Program-made: the position numbers and the translations under genes
Part shown: piece after piece, positions 1 to 8,700 of the stretch
Position numbering within the stretch: position 1 is the stretch's first letter
Layout: each line of letters begins with the position of its first letter
DNA from: Rhodococcus sp. 1163
Lineage (GTDB): Bacteria > Actinomycetota > Actinomycetes > Mycobacteriales > Mycobacteriaceae
Length of the DNA stretch: 64,000 nucleotides
NCBI RefSeq assembly: GCF_002091985.1
Contig: NZ_MKKX01000018.1
Location: 64,501 to 128,500 of the forward strand
Reading direction: 5' to 3'
The notes under the pieces: generated by a model
What the model was told of the DNA's origin: nothing
What the model saw: the letters and a program-made list of their open reading frames with translations, nothing else
Databases searched by the model: none

Positions 1-2447
1 TCACGCTGTGGGACCTCGATCGCGAGTTCAAGGTCGGCGGATTCCACGGCAAGGACAAGATGCGTCTTCGCGACGTACTCAGCGTCCTACGTGACTCCTA
101 CTGCCGCCACGTAGGTGTGGAATACACCCACATCCTCGAGACCGATCAGGTCGCCTGGCTGCAGGACCGCGTCGAGACGACACTCGTCAAACCGACCGTG
201 GCACAGCAGAAGTACACATTGAGCAAGCTCAATGCAGCCGAGGCATTCGAGACGTTCCTGCAGACGAAGTACGTCGGCCAGAAGCGCTTCTCGCTCGAAG
301 GCGCCGAATCCGTCATCCCCATGATGGATGCGGTCATCGACCAGAGTGCTGAGTACGCACTCGACGAAGTCGTCATCGGCATGCCGCACCGCGGTCGTCT
401 CAACGTCCTCGCCAATATCGTGGGCAAGCCCTACTCGAAGATCTTCACCGAGTTCGAGGGCAACATGAACCCCGCAGCCGCACATGGCTCGGGCGATGTG
501 AAGTACCACCTCGGCGCCGAGGGCACGTACATCCAGATGTTCGGCGAGAACGACATCAAGGTCTCGCTCACCGCGAACCCGTCTCATCTCGAAGCAGTCG
601 ACCCCGTCCTCGAAGGGCTCGTCCGCGCCAAGCAGGATCTGCTCGACAAGGGTGCAGGCGAAGGCGGATTCTCCGTGCTACCGCTGATGCTCCACGGCGA
701 CGCAGCGTTCGCAGGCCAGGGCGTCGTCGCAGAAACGCTGAACCTTGCGCTTCTGCGCGGCTACCGCACCGGCGGAACCGTGCACATCGTGGTCAACAAC
801 CAGGTCGGCTTCACCACCGCACCCGAGCACTCCCGCTCGTCCGAGTACTGCACCGACGTCGCGAAGATGATCGGCGCACCGATCTTCCACGTCAACGGAG
901 ACGACCCCGAGGCCTGCGTACGCGTTGCGCATCTCGCCGTCGACTTCCGGCAGAAGTTCCACAAGGACGTCGTCATCGACATGATCTGCTACCGCAGGCG
1001 TGGACACAACGAAGGCGACGACCCTTCGATGACGCAGCCGGCGATGTACGACCTCATCGACACCAAGCGCAGCGTTCGCAAGAGCTACACCGAATCGCTG
1101 ATCGGCCGTGGCGACATCTCCCTCAAGGAGGCCGAGGACGCACTTCGCGACTACCAGGGCCAGCTCGAACGCGTCTTCAACGAGGTTCGCGAACTCGAGA
1201 AGTACACACCGGAGCCCAGCGAGTCGGTCGAACTCGACCAGCAGTTGCCCGCCAAGCTCACGACGGCGGTCGACAAGTCGGTTCTGCACCGCATCGGTGA
1301 CGCGCATCTCGAGGTTCCGGACGGTTTCAGCGTGCACCCGCGCGTGAAGCCGGTACTCGAAAAGCGTCGCGAAATGTCGTACGAAGGCAAGGTCGACTGG
1401 GCATTCGGTGAGCTTCTGGCTCTCGGCAGCCTCGTGGACGAGGGACGCAACGTTCGTTTCTCCGGCCAGGACACCCGTCGCGGAACGTTCTCCCAGCGGC
1501 ACTCGGTCATCATCGACCGCAAGACCGGCGCCGAGTACACCCCGCTGCACAACATCGGCAGCGAGAATCCCGGCAAGTTCATGGTCTACGACTCCGCACT
1601 GAGCGAATTCGCAGCCGTCGGCTTCGAGTACGGCTACTCCGTCGGTGACCCCGATGCACTCGTCATGTGGGAAGCGCAGTTCGGCGACTTCGTCAACGGT
1701 GCGCAGTCCATCATCGACGAGTTCATCTCCTCCGGTGAGGCGAAGTGGGGACAGCTGGCCGACGTCGTGCTGCTGTTGCCGCACGGTCACGAAGGACAGG
1801 GTCCGGACCACACCTCGGGCCGCATCGAACGATTCCTCACGCTCTGCGCCGAGGGTTCGATGACCGTCTCGGTTCCGTCGACGCCGGCGAACTACTTCCA
1901 TCTCCTGCGTCGCCACGCGCGGGACGGAATCCGTCGCCCGCTGATCGTCTTCACACCGAAGTCGATGCTGAGGAACAAGGCCGCGGTGTCCAACATCGAG
2001 GACTTCACCGACGGCAAGTTCCACTCCGTGTTCGACGAGCCGACCTACGACTCCGGTACCGGTGATCGCAGCAAGGTCAAGCGCGTCCTGATGGTGAGCG
2101 GAAAGCTCTACTACGAGCTTCTCGCTCGCAAGCAGAAGGACAACCGCGAAGATGTGGCGATCGTCCGGATCGAACAGCTCTACCCGGTCCCGGTCCACCG
2201 GATCACCGAAGCGATCAACAGTTACCCCAACGCAACCGAGTTCCGCTGGGTCCAAGAGGAGCCTGCGAACCAGGGTGCATGGCCGTTCTTCGGTCTCGCG
2301 TTCCCAGAATTGATGCCGGACGTTCTCAGCAACATCAAGCGGGTTTCGCGTCGTGCGATGTCGGCACCTTCCTCGGGTTCGAGCAAGGTGCATGCCGTCG
2401 AGCAGCTCGAAATCATCGACGAGGCCTTCTCGGGCGTCGGCGAGTAG
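1..2447 (+). CDS. kgd: Multifunctional 2-oxoglutarate decarboxylase/dehydrogenase E1 (Kgd), 3' part
   Basis: About 814 C-terminal residues of the thiamine diphosphate-dependent enzyme that decarboxylates 2-oxoglutarate in the TCA cycle. The reading frame is open to the first base of the window, so the N-terminal acyltransferase-like part lies outside; family members are about 1,220-1,260 residues. Visible E1 motifs are [12 protein letters not shown], the GDAAFAGQG segment, and [16 protein letters not shown], which belong to the cofactor-binding core, followed by the transketolase-like C-terminal domain ending in DEAFSGVGE. In mycobacteria this protein also works in a succinyltransferase complex and is inhibited by the FHA protein GarA; that regulation is known for the family and is not visible here. 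An apparent hairpin follows the stop. Confidence 0.97.
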   Translation, partial: TLWDLDREFKVGGFHGKDKMRLRDVLSVLRDSYCRHVGVEYTHILETDQVAWLQDRVETTLVKPTVAQQKYTLSKLNAAEAFETFLQTKYVGQKRFSLEGAESVIPMMDAVIDQSAEYALDEVVIGMPHRGRLNVLANIVGKPYSKIFTEFEGNMNPAAAHGSGDVKYHLGAEGTYIQMFGENDIKVSLTANPSHLEAVDPVLEGLVRAKQDLLDKGAGEGGFSVLPLMLHGDAAFAGQGVVAETLNLALLRGYRTGGTVHIVVNNQVGFTTAPEHSRSSEYCTDVAKMIGAPIFHVNGDDPEACVRVAHLAVDFRQKFHKDVVIDMICYRRRGHNEGDDPSMTQPAMYDLIDTKRSVRKSYTESLIGRGDISLKEAEDALRDYQGQLERVFNEVRELEKYTPEPSESVELDQQLPAKLTTAVDKSVLHRIGDAHLEVPDGFSVHPRVKPVLEKRREMSYEGKVDWAFGELLALGSLVDEGRNVRFSGQDTRRGTFSQRHSVIIDRKTGAEYTPLHNIGSENPGKFMVYDSALSEFAAVGFEYGYSVGDPDALVMWEAQFGDFVNGAQSIIDEFISSGEAKWGQLADVVLLLPHGHEGQGPDHTSGRIERFLTLCAEGSMTVSVPSTPANYFHLLRRHARDGIRRPLIVFTPKSMLRNKAAVSNIEDFTDGKFHSVFDEPTYDSGTGDRSKVKRVLMVSGKLYYELLARKQKDNREDVAIVRIEQLYPVPVHRITEAINSYPNATEFRWVQEEPANQGAWPFFGLAFPELMPDVLSNIKRVSRRAMSAPSSGSSKVHAVEQLEIIDEAFSGVGE

Positions 2448-2462
2448 TTCACTCAACGCCTG

Positions 2463-2502
2463 ATGGCGCATTCGGTCACTTTCGAGCGACCGGGTGCGCC
2501 AT
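2463..2502 (+). terminator. Hairpin downstream of kgd, possibly part of an intergenic repeat
   Basis: The arms 2465-2477 and 2488-2500 pair over 13 bp with two G-U wobbles, and A-T pairs at both outer ends lengthen the stem to 15 bp with a 10-base loop. There is no T-run, so this would be an actinobacterial-type terminator without a U tract. The right arm contains gtgcgccattc, which recurs at 2573-2584 in the same gap, so the element may instead belong to a dispersed repeat. The rest of the 2448-2609 gap shows no gene. Confidence 0.5.
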
Positions 2503-2609
2503 TCGGCGTTTCGGGACTGTAGGCGCCCGCCCCATCGCTTCAATGGTCCACTCATACGATCAGATAACTTCAGTGCGCCATTCAAGCAAACGGGCGAAGA
2601 CCTGAAGAG

Positions 2610-3266
2610 CTAGCCGAGGTCCGCTCCGAACAGCGCGTTGACCATGTCGGGTGTGAGTGCAACCGCCGGCAGAGCCGCGACGTTGAGCGCGATGACTTCT
2701 TCGCGGCTTACTTCAGGGTCGCGGAGCCAGGAGATGGTCGCTTCTTCGACGAACGCGATCCAGCCGCGTACGGCAAGGCGGATGGTCGGTGTGGGCTCGA
2801 TATCGAGTTTGTAGAGCTGGGTGACGGTTCGGTCGGCCATGGTGGTCCGGGTTTGCTCGAACACCTCTCGCATATCGGCGTCTCCCCCTACTGTTCCTCG
2901 GAGTAGCGAAATGTAGGTGTCTCGGTTCTCGGTGACGTAGTCGACGTAATTGGCCACTGATTCGCGGAGGAGTTCCAATGGTTCGAGACTGGTGTCCGGC
3001 GCCGTGCGTTCGAGCATTGTGTTGCTGGTCTCGCGGACGATGGCGAGGTGAAAGTCCCGTTTCGAGGCGAAGTAGTGGAACAGCAGACCGCGGGAAACGC
3101 CTGCTTGATCGGCGATGTCTTCGACCGAAATCTGCTCGAGGGGACGTTCGGAGAGCATGTCGGTTCCGAGTGCGATCAACTGCGCTCGACGATCTTCCGG
3201 ACTCAGGCGGGTCCGCTTTACTGCTGCCGGTTTCGCAGTCTGCGCTCCGTGCTTCACACTGGCCAT
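2610..3266 (-). CDS. TetR-family transcriptional regulator
   Basis: A 218-residue one-component repressor. The N-terminal helix-turn-helix reads IADQAGVSRGLLFHYFASKR, the usual TetR DNA-binding signature, and the C-terminal two thirds is a helical ligand and dimer domain ending in NALFGADLG. I chose the ATG at 3264-3266; a GTG directly before it at 3267-3269 is equally possible, and no Shine-Dalgarno sequence is evident. The gene is divergent from the monooxygenase operon and the gap holds a perfect palindrome, so it most likely represses that operon and itself. The ligand is unknown; a ketone, fatty acid or acyl-CoA would fit the neighbouring enzymes. Confidence 0.9.
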   Translation of the reverse strand: MASVKHGAQTAKPAAVKRTRLSPEDRRAQLIALGTDMLSERPLEQISVEDIADQAGVSRGLLFHYFASKRDFHLAIVRETSNTMLERTAPDTSLEPLELLRESVANYVDYVTENRDTYISLLRGTVGGDADMREVFEQTRTTMADRTVTQLYKLDIEPTPTIRLAVRGWIAFVEEATISWLRDPEVSREEVIALNVAALPAVALTPDMVNALFGADLG

Positions 3267-3270
3267 CACA

Positions 3271-3303
3271 TCAGTCTACTGATCAACAGTCAATAACTGT
3301 TGA
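3271..3303. promoter_or_regulatory. Palindromic operator between TetR gene and monooxygenase operon
   Basis: A perfect 8-bp inverted repeat, tcaacagt (3283-3290) and actgttga (3296-3303), is separated by five bases. A second shorter repeat, tcagt-ct-actga, lies next to it at 3271-3282. The position between two divergent start codons and the dyad size fit a TetR-family binding site. The TTG at 3300 lies inside the palindrome, which is one reason the downstream ATG is taken as the monooxygenase start. Confidence 0.65.
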
Positions 3304-3335
3304 CTCACACTCAACAAGCTTCTACGCTCACTTAC

Positions 3336-4901
3336 ATGAGTCTCTCGGTAACGGACACTTCGGAGCGCGTGACTACGCCGCGCCAGGTCGACACTGTCAT
3401 CATCGGTAGCGGGTTCGCAGGCCTCGGTGCTGCGATCAAGCTGACGCAGGAGGGCAAGAGGAACTTCCTCGTCCTCGAACGTGGAAGCGACGTCGGGGGG
3501 ACGTGGCGCGACAACACTTACCCGGGAGCTGCGTGCGATGTTCCCTCGCACCTGTACTCGTACTCGTTCGCCCTCAACCCGGAGTGGACTCGCTCGTTCT
3601 CCACGCAGCCCGAAATCCAGAAGTACATCGAATCCGTCGCTCGCAAGTACGGCGTCATGGACCGACACGTGTTCGGTTCGGACGTCACCTCGGTTCGCTG
3701 GAATGCAGACACTTCACGGTGGGACATCAGCGCCAGCACCGGTGAATACTCGGCAAAGATCGTCGTTCCCGCCGTCGGCGCACTGTGCGAGCCGAACCTT
3801 CCACCTATCAAGGGAATCGAAGGCTTCGAGGGTGAAATTTTCCATTCGGCGCAGTGGAATCACGACGCGAAGCTCGACGGCAAACGCGTCGCGGTCATCG
3901 GAACCGGCGCCTCCGCCATCCAGATCGTCCCTGCCATCGCGGAGACGGTCTCGCACCTCGACGTCTATCAGCGAACCGCGCCCTGGATTCTTCCTCGCGC
4001 CGACCGCGCCTACACAAAGTTCGAGCGCTTCGCGTTCAAGCACATTCCCGGATTCCAGCGCCTCTCGAGGACCGGAATCTACGCAGCGCGCGAGACTCAG
4101 GTCCTCGGCCTCGCCAAGCAGCCGAAGCTGATGAAAATTTTGGAGTTGGTAGCGCGCCGACAGATCGTCAACGGCATCAAGGACAAGTCGTTGCGTAAGA
4201 AGGTCACGCCGAACTTCCGTATCGGATGCAAGCGCATGCTCATCTCCAATACGTACTACCCCGCCTTGGACCGCACGAACGTCGACCTCGTCACCGAGGG
4301 TATCCGCGAGGTTCGCGCCCACTCGATCGTCAGCACGGACGGAACCGAACGCCCGATCGATGCGCTGATCGTGGCCACCGGTTTCCATGTCACGGATTCG
4401 CCTGCGTACCAGGGTATCTACGGCAAGAACGGTGAGTCGCTCGCGCAGACCTTCGAAAAGGAAGGTCAGCAGGGATACAAGGGCGCGGCCATCTCGAACT
4501 TCCCCAACATGTTCTTTCTCGTAGGCCCGAATACCGGTTTGGGACACACGTCGATGGTCTTCATGATCGAATCACAGCTCAACTACGTCATCGACGCCAT
4601 CGACACGATCGACAAGCACGACATCGGCGTCATCGAGGTTCGAAAGGATATCCAGGACGACTACAACGCCGATCTTCAGGACCGAATGGCCGACAGCGTC
4701 TGGATGAACGGGGGTTGTGCTAGCTGGTACCTGGACAAACATGGCAACAACACCACTCTGTGGCCGGACTTCACGTTCCGTTTCCGAAAGATCACCAGAA
4801 AGTTCGACCTCGCTGCGTACCGCAGTACTGCAGCTTCCGACCTTCCCAGCCCTCTCGGCAGCACCCTGGCCGGCACCGACACCAAGGTAGTGACACAGTG
4901 A
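3336..4901 (+). CDS. Flavin-containing (Baeyer-Villiger type) monooxygenase, MymA-like
   Basis: A 521-residue FAD- and NADPH-dependent monooxygenase. It has an N-terminal FAD Rossmann motif IIGSGFAGLG (residues about 22-31), an NADPH motif VIGTGASA (about 187-194), and the type I Baeyer-Villiger fingerprint F-x-G-x3-H-x3-W as FEGEIFHSAQW (about 164-174). Such enzymes insert oxygen into ketones to give esters, or oxygenate heteroatoms. The ATG at 3336 was preferred over the TTG at 3300, which falls inside the operator. The stop overlaps the next start by four bases. Downstream genes encode a dehydrogenase and an esterase, so an alcohol-ketone-ester-hydrolysis route is plausible; the natural substrate cannot be read from the sequence. 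Confidence 0.9.
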   Translation: MSLSVTDTSERVTTPRQVDTVIIGSGFAGLGAAIKLTQEGKRNFLVLERGSDVGGTWRDNTYPGAACDVPSHLYSYSFALNPEWTRSFSTQPEIQKYIESVARKYGVMDRHVFGSDVTSVRWNADTSRWDISASTGEYSAKIVVPAVGALCEPNLPPIKGIEGFEGEIFHSAQWNHDAKLDGKRVAVIGTGASAIQIVPAIAETVSHLDVYQRTAPWILPRADRAYTKFERFAFKHIPGFQRLSRTGIYAARETQVLGLAKQPKLMKILELVARRQIVNGIKDKSLRKKVTPNFRIGCKRMLISNTYYPALDRTNVDLVTEGIREVRAHSIVSTDGTERPIDALIVATGFHVTDSPAYQGIYGKNGESLAQTFEKEGQQGYKGAAISNFPNMFFLVGPNTGLGHTSMVFMIESQLNYVIDAIDTIDKHDIGVIEVRKDIQDDYNADLQDRMADSVWMNGGCASWYLDKHGNNTTLWPDFTFRFRKITRKFDLAAYRSTAASDLPSPLGSTLAGTDTKVVTQ

Positions 4902-5743
4902 GTTCGAAGTCAGCGCACGAATTTACCGGCAAAGTAGCAGTCGTCACCGGCGCAGGTTCGGGGATCGGCCGTGCACTCGCGCTCGAGCTTGCCCGGCGAG
5001 GCGCAAAGCTCGCACTCTCGGACGTCGACGTCAACGGGCTCGAAGAGACCGTTCGGCAGGCGGAGGCACTCGGCGCCGAGGTGAAGTCCGACTTCCTCGA
5101 CGTCACGCAGCGCGAGACCGTGCTCGACTATGCAGATGCCGTCGCCGCCCGATTCGGGAAGATCAATCAGATCTACAACAATGCGGGTATCGCCTATCAC
5201 GGTGACGTGGAGAGCTCCTCGTTCAAGGACATCGAGCGCATCGTCGATGTCGATTTCTGGGGAGTTGTCAACGGCACCAAGGCATTTCTTCCCCATATTC
5301 AAGCTTCCGGTGACGGACACATCGTGAACATCTCGAGCCTCTTCGGGTTATTGGCGATGCCGTCGCAAGCTGCATACAACGCCGCGAAATTCGCGGTCCG
5401 CGGGTTCAGCGAGGCACTTCGGATAGAGCTACTGATTTCGAAGGCGCCGGTGAAGATGACAGTGGTGCATCCGGGTGGCATCAAGACCGCTATCGCGCGT
5501 AATGCCACCGTCGCCGAGAACTACGACCAAGCGTCCGTTGCGAAGTTCTTCGATTCGAAGCTGGCAAAGACCACACCTGACAAGGCAGCCAAGACCATCC
5601 TCGCGGGGGTGGAGAAGGGGAAGGGCCGAGTGCTCATCGGAGCCGATGCCATCGCGCTCGACCTGTTGCAGCGGGTGACCGGTTCGAAGTATCAGCGGGT
5701 CATCGCCACGGTGTCCGCCCGCGTCATGCCGCGAAAGATATAG
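4898..5743 (+). CDS. Short-chain dehydrogenase/reductase (SDR)
   Basis: A 281-residue classical SDR oxidoreductase. It shows the nucleotide-binding motif TGAGSGIG (about 17-24), NNAG (about 94-97), and the catalytic Ser in NISS with Y160 and K164 in the Y-x3-K motif AAYNAAKFA. I start at the GTG that overlaps the monooxygenase stop by four bases (GTGA), giving the normal SDR N-terminus; the frame is open upstream but without similarity. It would oxidise or reduce an alcohol/carbonyl pair, probably supplying or removing the ketone handled by the monooxygenase. In the mycobacterial mymA locus the corresponding gene is sadH. Confidence 0.88.
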   Translation: MSSKSAHEFTGKVAVVTGAGSGIGRALALELARRGAKLALSDVDVNGLEETVRQAEALGAEVKSDFLDVTQRETVLDYADAVAARFGKINQIYNNAGIAYHGDVESSSFKDIERIVDVDFWGVVNGTKAFLPHIQASGDGHIVNISSLFGLLAMPSQAAYNAAKFAVRGFSEALRIELLISKAPVKMTVVHPGGIKTAIARNATVAENYDQASVAKFFDSKLAKTTPDKAAKTILAGVEKGKGRVLIGADAIALDLLQRVTGSKYQRVIATVSARVMPRKI

Positions 5744-5746
5744 AGC

Positions 5747-6685
5747 ATGAGGTCCTTTTATCTGCCACTCCCCCTTGTCGCTGCATCGTTGAAGCCGTTC
5801 TATCGGTTGGCGTTGAATGCGCGCTTACCGTTCACGGTTCAACGCAAAATTCTCGAAGCGGCATCTCCACTACAGACCTTGCCGCACGGAACCGTCAGCG
5901 AAAAGCTCACGCTCGCCGGACGACAGGCGGAACGCATCACAGTCGGCGCGACGGAACGTACGACGGCAGTGCTCTACCTGCACGGCGGCGCGTACACCAT
6001 CGGTTCGATTGCCACTCACCGCTCGCTGGCGGCACACCTTGCTCGCGAGTCTGCCAGCGCGGTATACGTTCTCGACTACTCACTGGCACCGGAAAATCCG
6101 TTGCCCGCTGGATTGAACGACGCCGTTGCCGCCTTCCGCGAGTTGGTGACTTCGCACGGGTTCAGTGCTGATCGGGTTGCGATTGCAGGCGACTCCGCCG
6201 GCGGTGGTCTGGCAGTTGCTACGGCTCGTCGACTCGTGGACGACGGAATTCTGCCTGCCGCACTCGGATTGATCTCTCCATGGGTCGACCCTGGTGCTCG
6301 CGACGCGCAATTCGATCGAGATCTGGTCGTCAATACGGCTTGGTCGTTCTCCTCCGCCGATGCGTATCTGCACGAAGGTGATCCACTCGATCAGAGATTC
6401 GCTCCCCTGCACGGGGATTTGTCGGGGCTACCGCCGGTCGTCATGCATGTCGGAACATCCGAGGTGCTGTATCCACAGATCGTCGCCTTTCACGACAAGC
6501 TCCTGTTGTCCGGCGTCGAAGTCGACTATGTCGAATACGAAAAGCTGTGGCACGTCGCGCACCTGCAGGCCTCGATACTGCGCGAGGCAGCTGATGCAGT
6601 GCACCACATGGGCGCATTTCTCGGCACGAGAGTGCGCACTTCAGAGGTTGTGTTCGCCGAGCCAACGAGCAGCGACCTCGTCTGA
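5747..6685 (+). CDS. Alpha/beta hydrolase, hormone-sensitive-lipase family esterase (LipR-like)
   Basis: A 312-residue esterase. It has the oxyanion-hole motif HGGA (about 79-82), the nucleophile elbow GDSAGG with Ser150, an acidic segment near GTSEVLYPQ, and a C-terminal His in LWHVAHLQ that completes the triad. It begins four bases after the SDR stop, so it is the third gene of the TetR-controlled operon, and it could hydrolyse the ester made by the monooxygenase. The last 45 bases overlap the 3' end of the convergent binding-protein gene. Family assignment is firm; substrate is not. Confidence 0.88.
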   Translation: MRSFYLPLPLVAASLKPFYRLALNARLPFTVQRKILEAASPLQTLPHGTVSEKLTLAGRQAERITVGATERTTAVLYLHGGAYTIGSIATHRSLAAHLARESASAVYVLDYSLAPENPLPAGLNDAVAAFRELVTSHGFSADRVAIAGDSAGGGLAVATARRLVDDGILPAALGLISPWVDPGARDAQFDRDLVVNTAWSFSSADAYLHEGDPLDQRFAPLHGDLSGLPPVVMHVGTSEVLYPQIVAFHDKLLLSGVEVDYVEYEKLWHVAHLQASILREAADAVHHMGAFLGTRVRTSEVVFAEPTSSDLV

Positions 6686-7507
6686 TTTCGCACCCCCGCG
6701 GACCTCGCCGATCATGTCGGCGAGGTCTGCGGTCGTCAATTCACCGGCGACCACGCCGAACGCTTTGATTTCGTTCTCGTTCAACACGCCGTCTCGAAAG
6801 AGTGGTACGACGTTCTGGGCCCGGAACGTTCCTTCGTCGTCTTCGAGTGCGGTCAGATCCTTGGCCTTCGGCCCTGACGACGCGGTACGAATCACGCCGG
6901 CGGACACACCCTCCGCTACCTCGACCGCCTCGACGACTGCATCTTCGTCGGCCTCGATCCGGACCGAGGCAAAACTGCACCCGTAGCGATCCCGCACTCT
7001 GTTCAATGCCTCGGCGTTCGCCGAAGTGACCGATACCGTGGCCTGCGAACAGTTCGACGCGATGTCGGTGATCGTTTCGGCTCCCGAAAAAGGCGCGCCG
7101 TCAGCGATGACCAGTGCCACACCGTCTTCGGCGGTGGCATAGTCCGAGACGGACAACCCCTGCGGAAGCGACTTGTTGAGGTCGGCGAACACATCGTCCG
7201 CTTCGGTAGCCTCGGACGTCGAATCGAACGTGTCGAGGAGTTCGCCCATCAGCTCCGGCACGACGTCGACGTCGCCTCGGTCGAGTGCCGCCAGGGAGTC
7301 ACCGCTGTCACCCGCGTCCAACTCGGTGCGCACCTCTGCTCCGGTCGAGCGAAGCGCCCCGGCGTAAATCTGCGCCAAAAGCTCACTGTGCACGGTGTCC
7401 GATGAACCCACCACGATGGTCGAGGAAGGCTGCTCAGCTGCCCCGCACGACATCGCGGCGCACGAGAGGAGGGCTAGAACTACGACCCGTAGGCCTGACA
7501 CACGCAC
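6641..7507 (-). CDS. Osmoprotectant-type ABC transporter substrate-binding lipoprotein, diverged copy
   Basis: A 288-residue lipoprotein of the OpuAC family of glycine betaine/choline-type binding proteins. A hydrophobic signal (RVVVLALLSC) leads to candidate lipobox cysteines in LLSC and AMSC. The mature part starts with the family pattern IVVGSS and has VVPELMGELLD, where the neighbouring copy has LVPDYTGNLLQ; the usual Tyr-Thr-Gly at the ligand site is therefore replaced. Start is the GTG at 7505-7507, with a second GTG at 7501. It is divergent from the complete transporter operon at 7688-11281 and convergent with the esterase. It may feed the same permease with another ligand, or act as a sensor. 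Confidence 0.85.
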   Translation of the reverse strand: MRVSGLRVVVLALLSCAAMSCGAAEQPSSTIVVGSSDTVHSELLAQIYAGALRSTGAEVRTELDAGDSGDSLAALDRGDVDVVPELMGELLDTFDSTSEATEADDVFADLNKSLPQGLSVSDYATAEDGVALVIADGAPFSGAETITDIASNCSQATVSVTSANAEALNRVRDRYGCSFASVRIEADEDAVVEAVEVAEGVSAGVIRTASSGPKAKDLTALEDDEGTFRAQNVVPLFRDGVLNENEIKAFGVVAGELTTADLADMIGEVRGGAKSDEVAARWLGEHNL

Positions 7508-7687
7508 TTTTCCACAAGCTCCGTTCACAGCCGATGTCGGTGGCAAGGTTTATCGTTCCACCACAACGGGAACTGAGGCCAACGAGATGCTCTTCGGGGC
7601 AACCCTATGTCTAAACTTGCTCGGATCACCATCCCGATCTGCCTAGACACCGGTCAGTCGACGCGCCGGTACCGATGGAAGGACCAC

Positions 7688-8632
7688 ATGAACATCACCC
7701 GAACCACACGCGTCCTGGCTGCACTGTCGATTTCGGCGCTCGCGCTGACAGCATGCGGCAACAACGACGATCCCTTGTCCAGTGGCGGCGGGAGCAACGG
7801 GGACACCAACTCCATCGTGGTGGGCTCGGCCAACTTCCCGGAGTCCGAGACCGTGGCGAATATTTACGCAGAAGCACTGCGCGCCAATGGTTTCGAGGTG
7901 GGTACCAAATTCAACATCGGTAGCCGTGAAGCCTACATCCCGGCAGTGAAGGACGGGTCGATCGATCTGGTCCCTGATTACACAGGCAACCTCCTGCAGT
8001 ACTTGGACGAGTCGGCAACGGCGACTTCGTCCGAGGATGTTCTGGCTGCCCTCCCCGACGCACTCGGGCCGGACTTGTCCGTGACGGCACAGGCACCCGG
8101 TGAGGACAAGGATGCCGTCGTCGTCAGCCGTTCGACGGCAACCGAACGCAAGCTGACCACAATCGGCGATCTAGCGCCCTTCTCTGCGGACGTCACCTTC
8201 GCGGGCACGCCCGAGTTCCAGGAACGCGTCGGTGGGCTACCGGGGTTGAGTTCGAAGTACGGCCTCGACATCGCGGCAGGAAACTACGTTCCGATCTCCG
8301 ACGGGGGCGGCCCAGCGACCGTCGAAGCTCTGGTCTCCGGCAAGGTCACTGCCGCCGACATCTTCACCACTTCGCCCGCAATCGCGCAGAACGACCTCGT
8401 AGTACTCGAGGACCCGGAGAACAACTTCGCTGCACAGAACATCATCCCGGTCCTCAATACCGCGAAGCAGTCGGACAAGCTCACGAAGGTACTCGACGCA
8501 GTGTCCGCGCAGATCACCACCGAAGAACTGATCGCCCTCAACACTTCGGTTTCCGGTGACGCCAAAGTCGAACCGGCGGCAGCGGCGAAGGCCTGGGTAG
8601 CGCAGAAGGGACTGGACAAGCCGATCAGCTGA
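7688..8632 (+). CDS. Osmoprotectant ABC transporter substrate-binding lipoprotein
   Basis: A 314-residue lipoprotein that captures a quaternary ammonium osmolyte (glycine betaine, choline or similar) outside the cell. A signal peptide ends in the lipobox LTAC, followed by a Ser/Gly-rich linker and the OpuAC domain starting at IVVGSANFPES. It contains LVPDYTGNLLQYLD, the conserved ligand-pocket segment. The ATG at 7688 follows a good ribosome site (ggaagga, 7677-7683), so the longer open frame upstream is rejected. It is the first gene of a four-gene operon with an ATPase and two permeases. The 180-base gap to the divergent copy must hold both promoters, but no consensus promoter is clear. Confidence 0.92.
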   Translation: MNITRTTRVLAALSISALALTACGNNDDPLSSGGGSNGDTNSIVVGSANFPESETVANIYAEALRANGFEVGTKFNIGSREAYIPAVKDGSIDLVPDYTGNLLQYLDESATATSSEDVLAALPDALGPDLSVTAQAPGEDKDAVVVSRSTATERKLTTIGDLAPFSADVTFAGTPEFQERVGGLPGLSSKYGLDIAAGNYVPISDGGGPATVEALVSGKVTAADIFTTSPAIAQNDLVVLEDPENNFAAQNIIPVLNTAKQSDKLTKVLDAVSAQITTEELIALNTSVSGDAKVEPAAAAKAWVAQKGLDKPIS

Positions 8633-8700
8633 TTGCACGTCCATCGACGCATGCTCTTCACCGGCGGTTTGCCAGTGCACCGACGAGAGGCACCCCAGTA

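Noticed and set aside
678..2585. Long open frame of 635 codons opposite kgd
   Set aside because: It is antisense to a conserved enzyme and its translation has no known motifs. High GC content makes such shadow frames common here.
3300..3335. Upstream TTG start for the monooxygenase
   Set aside because: It falls within the TetR palindrome, has no ribosome site, and the added 12 residues are not typical of the family.
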